The translations under genes were made by a program, and so were the position numbers. A stretch of 64,000 bases of DNA, from the NCBI RefSeq assembly GCF_003032475.1, contig NZ_CP028369.1:2604001-2668000 (forward strand), read 5' to 3'. Under the pieces are notes generated by a model, which made no database searches, was not told the DNA's origin, and was given only the letters and a program-made list of their open reading frames with translations. This DNA comes from Streptomyces sp. P3 (GTDB taxonomy: Bacteria > Actinomycetota > Actinomycetes > Streptomycetales > Streptomycetaceae). Each line of letters opens with the position of its first letter. Position 1 is the stretch's first letter. Positions 58,846-64,000 of the stretch are shown one piece after another.

Positions 58846-60339
58846 GTGAGTGCTTCCCGGCGTAGTGGGACCACCGACGAGCTGGGGCCGGACGAGCCCG
58901 AGCAGCCCGGGCGGGCGAAAGACGACGGCCCGACGGCCCCGGACGGCACGGCGGCGGCCGCTCCGGTCGGCCCGGACGGCGCCGACCTGCTCGCCGCGCT
59001 GCTGGACGGCATGGACGCGGCGCTTTGCGCCTTCGACGGCGAAGGGGTCGTCACCCACTGGAACCGCGAGGCCGAACGCATCCTCGGCTGGAGCGCCGCC
59101 GAGGCCGTCGGCCGGCACGGGTTCGCCGGCTGGGCCGTGCGCGAGGCCGACGCCGCCGACATCGAGGGCCGTCTGATGTCCGCCATGCACGCGCCGGGCC
59201 GCCAGGTGCACGAGTTCGCGCTGGTGACGAAGGACGGCGGCCGGGTCCTCGTGCGCACCCAGTCCGCCGCCGTGCACGGCCCCGACGGCAAGGCCGCCGG
59301 ACTGTACTGCGCCTTCAGCGAGGTGCACGCCCAGATCGACCTGGAACGCTCCATCGCCCTCAGCGAGGCCCTCTTCGAGGACGCCTCCTGGGGCGTCGTC
59401 CTGATCGACGCCGACCTGCGCCCCGCCGTCGTCAACGCGCACGCCGCCCGCGCGCTCGGCGCCGGCCGCACCGCGGTCCTGGGCCGCCCGCTAGGCGAAC
59501 TCCTCACCCGGGGCGCGGAGGAACTGGAGAACGCGCTGACGCACGTCCTCGCCGAAGGCGCCCCGCCCGCGCCCGCCGAGCTGTGGGTCGCGGTGCGCAC
59601 CCCGGACGGCGAGAAACGGCGCTGCTGGCGCAGCGGCTTCCTCCGGCTGGCCTCGCCGCTCGCCGAGGAGCCGGTGCCGCTCGGGGTGGGCTGGATCTTC
59701 CAGGACGTCACGGAGGCCAAGCAGGGCGAGCAGGAGGCCTCGCTGCTGCGTTTCCGCGCCAACCAGCTGCACCGGGCGGCCCGCGCGGCCGCCGAGTGCG
59801 AGGACCCCGCCGAGGCGGCCACCGTCCATCTCGACTTCGCGCTGGCCGGGTTCGCCGACCATGCGCTGGTGGACCGGCTGATGGGCGGTGCGTCCGCCGA
59901 CCCGGAGGCCGCCGGGCGGCTGCGGCTGATGCGGGTCGCGGCCACCCCGACGGGCGGCCCCGGCCCCAGCGTGCTCACCGGGCACGCCGGCCTGCCGCTG
60001 CGCTACGCCGAGGGCCACCCGGCGCTGCAGTGCGTCGCCCGGGCCGCTTCGGTGCGGGCCGGCGCGGGTTCGGCGGCGGCCGACGAGGTGCGGGAGTGGG
60101 CCCGGGCCCGACAGTGGCCGGAGGGCACGGTGCACGCCCTGTGCGCGGTGCTGCGCAGCCGTGGCCGCACCCTGGGCGTCGTGACGTTCCTGCGCGGCGC
60201 CGGCCGGTCCGCGTTCGAGCGCTCCGACGCGACGTACGCCGAGGACGTCGCCGGCCGGATGGCGGCGGCCCTGGACCTGGCGGACCTGGCCGCCGGCGCG
60301 GCCGAGGCGGCGGGCCGGGGCGACACCGCCGGCGACTGA
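58846..60339 (+). CDS. PAS-PAS-GAF sensor protein without an output domain
   Basis: A 497-residue soluble protein. After a 45-residue disordered acidic N-terminus come a PAS domain (about 47-165: ALCAFDGEGVVTHWNREAER, then GWSAAEAVGR), a second PAS (about 175-290: VVLIDADLRPAVVNAHAARA) and a GAF-like domain (about 300-490). In Streptomyces such proteins usually end in a SpoIIE/PP2C phosphatase domain; none follows here, and the next gene is on the other strand. GTG at 58846. It could act through protein interaction. Confidence 0.8.
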   Translation: MSASRRSGTTDELGPDEPEQPGRAKDDGPTAPDGTAAAAPVGPDGADLLAALLDGMDAALCAFDGEGVVTHWNREAERILGWSAAEAVGRHGFAGWAVREADAADIEGRLMSAMHAPGRQVHEFALVTKDGGRVLVRTQSAAVHGPDGKAAGLYCAFSEVHAQIDLERSIALSEALFEDASWGVVLIDADLRPAVVNAHAARALGAGRTAVLGRPLGELLTRGAEELENALTHVLAEGAPPAPAELWVAVRTPDGEKRRCWRSGFLRLASPLAEEPVPLGVGWIFQDVTEAKQGEQEASLLRFRANQLHRAARAAAECEDPAEAATVHLDFALAGFADHALVDRLMGGASADPEAAGRLRLMRVAATPTGGPGPSVLTGHAGLPLRYAEGHPALQCVARAASVRAGAGSAAADEVREWARARQWPEGTVHALCAVLRSRGRTLGVVTFLRGAGRSAFERSDATYAEDVAGRMAAALDLADLAAGAAEAAGRGDTAGD

Positions 60340-60380
60340 GCCCCGCGCGTGAGCAGCCGTGGGGGCGTCCGCGGGGCTCG

Positions 60381-61127
60381 TCAGCGGCCGTAGAAGATCC
60401 GGTCCCGGTACCGCTCCATGATCCGGGCGTTCCAGTCGAGGCCGCCGTCGACGTTGCCGGAACGCAGCAACGGCGGCTCGATGCCCCGCTCCGCGAGGGC
60501 GCCGGCCGCGGTGGCCATGACGGCCTGCAGGAGCGCCGAGGTGACGACGGTGGAGGCGGGGGCGAAGGGCGCGGGAACGGTGTCCAGGGTGAGCTCGGAG
60601 TCGCCGACCGCGATCTTCGAGTCCAGGACGACGTCGCAGTGGTCCTTCAGGAACGTCCCGGAGGCGTTCCGCGACCCCGTCTGCGAGGCGTAGGCGACCG
60701 ACGTCACGCCGATGACCTTCACCCCCAGGACGCGGGCCCTGCGGGCCATCTCCACCGGCAGCGCGTTGCGGCCGGACAGCGAGACGACGACGAGGGCGTC
60801 GCCCGCGCGGAGGGACGAGGTGTCCAGCGCGGCGCTCGCGAGGCCGTCGACCCGCTCCAGGGCGGAGCCGAGCGGGCCGGCCGCGACCTCGACACCGGGC
60901 ACCGCGAGGAGGTTCATCAGGGCGAGGCCGCCGGCGCGGTAGACGATGTCCTGGGCGGCCAGCGACGAGTGGCCGGCGCCGAAGGCGAAGAGCCGGCCGC
61001 CGGCGGCCACGGTGTCGGCGAGCAGCGTGCCGGCCGCCTCGACTGCGTCGGCCTCCTCGTCGCGGACCCGCTGCAGCAGGGTGATCGCGGCGTCGAAGAA
61101 CTGGGCGGCGAGCTTGTGGTCGCTCAT
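60381..61127 (-). CDS. SIS-domain aminosugar-phosphate enzyme (probable NagS)
   Basis: A 248-residue SIS protein. Phosphosugar-binding residues are in FAFGAGHSSLAAQD (Ser-rich loop, about 46-58) and VVVSLSGRNALP (about 114-125). This matches the S. coelicolor SCO4393 type, which, as I recall, was reported to dehydrate N-acetylglucosamine-6-phosphate (NagS) and to link aminosugars to toxicity and development. A DasR-like box lies 59-74 bp upstream. No HTH is present, unlike RpiR regulators. ATG at 61127; divergent from dmdR1. Confidence 0.85.
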   Translation of the reverse strand: MSDHKLAAQFFDAAITLLQRVRDEEADAVEAAGTLLADTVAAGGRLFAFGAGHSSLAAQDIVYRAGGLALMNLLAVPGVEVAAGPLGSALERVDGLASAALDTSSLRAGDALVVVSLSGRNALPVEMARRARVLGVKVIGVTSVAYASQTGSRNASGTFLKDHCDVVLDSKIAVGDSELTLDTVPAPFAPASTVVTSALLQAVMATAAGALAERGIEPPLLRSGNVDGGLDWNARIMERYRDRIFYGR

Positions 61128-61185
61128 CCGAGGGGCCCCTTTGCCGTGTCGGTGTCCGGGTGGGTGTCCGTGCCGCGGATCACGG

Positions 61186-61201
61186 TGCGGTCTGGACCAG
61201 T
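61186..61201. promoter_or_regulatory. DasR-responsive (dre)-like element
   Basis: On the minus strand ACTGGTCCAGACCGCA matches the DasR consensus ACTGGTCTAGACCACT at 13 of 16 positions (differences at 8, 14 and 16). It is centred 66 bp upstream of the SIS-domain gene start, within its probable promoter. DasR represses aminosugar genes and is released by glucosamine-6-phosphate derivatives. Confidence 0.6.
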
Positions 61202-61423
61202 GCGGTGTCAATACGGCGGGTGACGGCGGGTGGACGGCGCCGACGGGTGACGGCGGCCGGCGGGGGCGGCGCCCGGCTCTCTCCGGTGTGCGCGTCCAGG
61301 GGCGGCCGTCCGGTTTGGACGGCACGGCACGCTTGTCAGTGGTATCCGGCAGAATTGGGTCCAGGGCCAGCGCACGCGCCGATGTGCCGTCGAGCCTTCG
61401 GCAGAGCTAATCGAGGGGCATCA

Positions 61424-62116
61424 ATGTCCGGACTGATCGACACCACGGAGATGTATCTCCGCACCATCCTCGAGCTGGAAGAGGAAGGTGTGGTCCCCAT
61501 GCGTGCCCGGATCGCCGAGCGCCTCGACCAGAGCGGGCCGACGGTCAGCCAGACGGTGGCGCGCATGGAGCGCGACGGCCTGGTCTCGGTCGCCAGCGAC
61601 CGGCATCTGGAGCTCACGGACGAGGGCCGGCGGCTCGCCACGCGCGTGATGCGCAAGCACCGCCTCGCCGAGTGCCTGCTCGTCGACGTGATCGGCCTGG
61701 AGTGGGAACAGGTGCACGCGGAGGCCTGCCGCTGGGAGCACGTGATGAGCGAGGCCGTCGAGCGGCGCGTGCTGGAGTTGCTGCGGCATCCGACCGAGTC
61801 GCCGTACGGCAACCCGATCCCGGGCCTGGAGGAGCTGGGCGAGAAGGACGGCGCCGACCCGTTCCTGGACGCGGGCATGGTCTCGCTGGCCGACCTCGAC
61901 CCGGGCGCGGAGGGCAAGACGGTCGTCGTCCGCCGCATCGGCGAGCCGATCCAGACGGACGCGCAGCTGATGTACACGCTGCGCCGCGCGGGCGTGCAGC
62001 CCGGCTCGGTCGTGAGTGTGACGGAGTCGGCGGGCGGGGTGCTGGTCGGCAGCGGCGGCGAGGCGGCCGAGCTGCAGGCGGAGGTCGCGTCCCACGTGTT
62101 CGTCGCCAAGCGCTGA
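61424..62116 (+). CDS. dmdR1: Iron-dependent repressor DmdR1 (DtxR family)
   Basis: A 230-residue metalloregulator. The N-terminal winged helix has ARIAERLDQSGPTVSQTVARMERDGL (split across the recognition helix). All DtxR metal ligands are present at the same numbers: Met10, Cys102, Glu105, His106 (primary) and His79, Glu83, His98 (ancillary). The C-terminal SH3-like domain starts near 145. It represses siderophore and iron uptake genes when iron-loaded. GAGGGG nine bases before ATG 61424. An antisense reading frame covers the gene, as reported for S. coelicolor adm. Confidence 0.95.
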   Translation: MSGLIDTTEMYLRTILELEEEGVVPMRARIAERLDQSGPTVSQTVARMERDGLVSVASDRHLELTDEGRRLATRVMRKHRLAECLLVDVIGLEWEQVHAEACRWEHVMSEAVERRVLELLRHPTESPYGNPIPGLEELGEKDGADPFLDAGMVSLADLDPGAEGKTVVVRRIGEPIQTDAQLMYTLRRAGVQPGSVVSVTESAGGVLVGSGGEAAELQAEVASHVFVAKR

Positions 62117-62129
62117 GCCGACGCCGCGG

Positions 62130-62148
62130 TCACCGGGGCGGCCGGTGA
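62130..62148. terminator. Hairpin after dmdR1
   Basis: TCACCGG-GGCGG-CCGGTGA, a 7-bp perfect stem with a 5-nt loop, 14 bp after the dmdR1 stop codon. Confidence 0.6.
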
Positions 62149-62313
62149 TCGTCGCGGAAACGGTGAGCTTTGGCCAACTCCCGAGATGCGTGGGGCAGTT
62201 GTGGCGTGGCATCGATCTCACCGAATCGGGGATCGCCTGTGTCGAATCGCAGCGCTCCGCCGCATCCCGTGCCAGGCTGTCGCGTGAGGCATATGACCTG
62301 AGGGGGCGGGACG

Positions 62314-62553
62314 ATGTGCCACGGAGCAGCGGAGAGCCCCGGCGCCGTACGGCGCCGGGGCCTGTCCTCCCCTGTGCTGACCCGGAGCCCCGAGCTCCCA
62401 GGGTCATTCCCCTCGGACCGTTTTCCCCGAGCGGTCCGCCTCCCGGTGAGAATCTCCCCGCGGTGGCGGGGATCATTCCCGGAGAATGGTCACTCGAACG
62501 AGCGGTGTTGTGCGCGGAGAGTGCAATTCTCGAAAGGGCATTCGATAGCCTGA
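62314..62553 (+). CDS. Possible small protein in an AT-richer region
   Basis: ATG 62314 to TGA 62551-62553, 79 codons, beginning MCHGAAESPGAVRRRG. GAGGGGGCGGG precedes the ATG by about four bases. The product is basic (about 14 Arg), has three Cys (one near the N-terminus and a CC pair) and no hydrophobic helix. Third positions are only about two-thirds G/C, lower than real genes here, so it may be untranslated leader sequence. It precedes the hydrolase-like gene on the same strand. Confidence 0.35.
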   Translation: MCHGAAESPGAVRRRGLSSPVLTRSPELPGSFPSDRFPRAVRLPVRISPRWRGSFPENGHSNERCCARRVQFSKGHSIA

Positions 62554-62621
62554 GGTGATTGAAGGCAGTACGAAGGCATCGGCAGCGCATCGGTACGACG
62601 GGTAGGGGGGTGCCAGGACCT

Positions 62622-63524
62622 ATGGCGCGACGCATCGACGTGACCGGGGCGGGCGGCGTACGTCTGGCGGCTTGGGAGTTCGGCGACCCGCCCAAGGGGA
62701 TCCCGTCGCAGTCCACCGGCGGGCGGGAGGAGCGGGCCGAGTCCGAGCAGGCCTCCGGCGTGCTGTTACTGCACGGCCTGATGGGCCGCGCCTCGCACTG
62801 GGCGTCCACCGCCCGCTGGCTCTCCGAGCGGCACCGCGCGGTCGCCCTGGACCAGCGCGGCCACGGGCAGAGCGAGAAGCCGCCGCAGGCCGCCTTCACC
62901 CGCGAGGCCTACGTCGAGGACGCGGAGGCGGCCCTCGAGCAGCTCGGACTCGCCCCGGCCGTCCTCGTCGGGCACGCCATGGGAGCGCTCACCGGATGGC
63001 AGCTCGCCGCCAAGCGCCCGGATCTGGTGCGCGGCCTGGTCGTCTGCGACATGCGGGCCTCCGCGCTCGGCGCGGCCTCACAGCGCGAGTGGGGCGACTG
63101 GTTCAACTCCTGGCCCGTCCCCTTCGCCACGCTCGCCGACGTCCGCAAGTGGTTCGGCGAGGACGACCCCTGGGTGGAGCGCCCGAACCCCTCCAGGGGC
63201 GAGTTCTACGCCGAGGTGATGCAGGAGTCGTCCGACGGCTGGCGACCTGTCTTCGAGCCCGAGCAGATGCTCAAGTCCCGCGAGACCTGGGTGTACGACG
63301 CGCACTGGGAGGAGCTGACGCAGGTCCGCTGCCCGGTGCTCGTCGTCCGCGGCCTCGACGGCGAGCTCGGCCGGGCCGAGGCACAGGAGATGGTCCGGGT
63401 GCTGCCCCGCGGCGAGTACGCCGAGGTGCCCGACGCGGGGCACCTGGTCCACTACGACCAGCCGGAGGGGTGGCGGGCGGCCATCGAACCGTTCCTGGAC
63501 GCCGTGCTCGCCGAGTCGGCCTGA
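62622..63524 (+). CDS. Alpha/beta-hydrolase-fold protein lacking the nucleophile serine
   Basis: A 300-residue protein with the full alpha/beta-hydrolase pattern: LLLHGLMG (oxyanion region), ALDQRGHGQSEKP, Asp246 in VRGLDGEL and His274 in DAGHLVHY. The nucleophile elbow reads VGHAMGALTG, with Ala119 (GCC) where active enzymes have Ser, so hydrolysis by the usual mechanism is not expected. Everything else is preserved, arguing for a conserved non-hydrolytic role (ligand binding or another reaction) rather than decay. ATG at 62622; a longer frame starts at 62559. Confidence 0.85.
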   Translation: MARRIDVTGAGGVRLAAWEFGDPPKGIPSQSTGGREERAESEQASGVLLLHGLMGRASHWASTARWLSERHRAVALDQRGHGQSEKPPQAAFTREAYVEDAEAALEQLGLAPAVLVGHAMGALTGWQLAAKRPDLVRGLVVCDMRASALGAASQREWGDWFNSWPVPFATLADVRKWFGEDDPWVERPNPSRGEFYAEVMQESSDGWRPVFEPEQMLKSRETWVYDAHWEELTQVRCPVLVVRGLDGELGRAEAQEMVRVLPRGEYAEVPDAGHLVHYDQPEGWRAAIEPFLDAVLAESA

Positions 63525-63540
63525 CGCGCGCCACGGCCGC

Positions 63541-63797
63541 ATCCGCGCCGGTCGGCGCGCGCCAGGGCCGCTCCCATGCCGGTCGGGGTGTGCCAGGGCT
63601 GCTCTCGCGCCGGTTGGCGCGCGGCCACGGCCGCTCCCGTGCCGGTCGGCGCGCGCCAGGGCTGCTCCCGTGCCGGTCGGCGTGCGGCCACGGCCGCTCC
63701 CGTGCCGGTCGGGGTGTGCCAGGGCTGCTCCCGTGCCGGTCGGGGTGTGCCACGGCCGCTCCCGTGCCGGTCGGCGTGCGCCACGGCCGCTCCCGCG
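63541..63797. repeat. 31-32 bp minisatellite, eight copies
   Basis: Copies of a unit with core CCGGTCGGCGTGCGCCA and GGCCGCTCCCGTG follow each other; the CCGGT landmark is at 63548, 63579, 63610, 63642, 63673, 63705, 63736 and 63767, i.e. spacing 31 or 32 bp. Because this is not a multiple of three, the unit rotates through all frames, and the open frames here are artefacts. It fills most of the gap between the hydrolase-like gene and the last gene. Confidence 0.9.
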
Positions 63798-63848
63798 CGC
63801 CGCCGCCGGCGCGTACGGGGAAGGCCGGCGGAGCGGGGCTCGGCGTCG

Positions 63849-64000
63849 TCAGCCCTTGCTCACCGCCGTCAGGATCTCCGGCAGGCGGGACGCGGTGCGC
63901 GGCGCCGCCAGCCGCAGGCCCAGCAGGGTGACGGCCGTGCCGTAGACCGTGCCGCCCGGCAGCAGCAGCCAGGTCCACGCGTCGCCGCCCTCGGTGACGT
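63849..64000 (-). CDS. C-terminus of a membrane protein, probably a transporter permease
   Basis: The minus frame from the window edge to TGA (63851-63849) gives the last 49 residues: WTWLLLPGGTVYGTAVTLLG forms a membrane helix and a short helix with LPEILTAVSKG closes the protein. This ending looks like ABC-2-type or similar permeases, but the fragment is too short to be sure. The 5' part lies outside the window. Confidence 0.5.
   Translation of the reverse strand, partial: VTEGGDAWTWLLLPGGTVYGTAVTLLGLRLAAPRTASRLPEILTAVSKG

Larger units (their letters stand above)
62117..62621. other. Intergenic region between dmdR1 and the hydrolase-like gene
   Basis: A 505-bp gap. TCACCGG (62130-62136) and CCGGTGA (62142-62148) form a terminator-like hairpin 14 bp after dmdR1. 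From about 62150 the base composition falls (more A and T than anywhere nearby), and the stretch may hold a promoter and a long leader. CCCCGC-GGTG-GCGGGG near 62455-62475 is a second hairpin. A 79-codon frame, 62314-62553, is listed separately. Confidence 0.45.

Noticed and set aside
63541..63797. Regularly spaced repeats resembling a CRISPR array
   Set aside because: Repeats are directly adjacent without unique spacers, the unit varies, and no cas gene is in the window.

Overview
The window is high-GC actinobacterial chromosome (third codon positions almost all G or C, frequent GTG/TTG starts, GTGA/ATGA/TTGA gene overlaps, GC-rich hairpin terminators without U-tracts). Gene content points to Streptomyces: futalosine-pathway genes, a DmdR1-type iron repressor, a FemX-like protein, a CebR-type operator and a bacterial cinnamate/4-coumarate:CoA ligase. 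From memory, the gene order resembles the S. coelicolor core segment around SCO4325-SCO4396; I could not check this. I see no tRNA, rRNA, CRISPR array, intact IS element or prophage.

Layout. 1-15 kb: tail of an unknown gene, a helicase-associated-domain protein, a membrane protein, a HAD phosphatase, a small secreted protein, a cold-shock protein, the menaquinone genes mqnD and mqnB behind a DUF2771 lipoprotein, an MFS exporter, a DUF3027 protein and a sacsin-type ATPase. 15-18 kb: an accessory pocket with an orphan immunity-like gene, two 5'-truncated gene fragments lying back to back, and two tandem secreted paralogues. 18-28 kb: CtpE-like P-type ATPase, AzgA-type purine permease, a MarR-MFS operon, ThpR, aldo/keto reductase and a Uma2 protein. 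28-34.7 kb: secreted enzymes (GDSL hydrolase, anchored propeller protein, GH5-CBM2 cellulase under a CebR box, S33 tripeptidyl peptidase), then serC. 34.7-42 kb: FAD/FeS dehydrogenase, a two-gene operon of a large coiled-coil membrane protein and a Ser/Thr kinase, and femX.

44-54 kb is the most coherent unit: a tightly overlapping catabolic operon (DinB/TIGR03084 protein, AtuA-like protein, acyl-CoA carboxylase beta and alpha, acyl-CoA dehydrogenase, CoA ligase, enoyl-CoA hydratase, TetR repressor). It is laid out like the acyclic-terpene (Atu) or leucine (Liu) pathways, with a palindrome over its probable promoter. 54-64 kb: pdxH, second citrate synthase, a 2OG-Fe(II) oxygenase preceded by a Cys-containing leader peptide, a PAS/GAF protein, a SIS-domain enzyme (probable NagS) behind a DasR-like box, dmdR1, an alpha/beta-hydrolase whose nucleophile serine is alanine, a 31-bp minisatellite and the tail of a membrane protein.

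The items I consider least described are the leader peptide upstream of the oxygenase, the kinase/coiled-coil operon, the orphan immunity gene beside a toxin fragment, the catalytically altered hydrolase, and several tandem-repeat arrays that run across stop codons.
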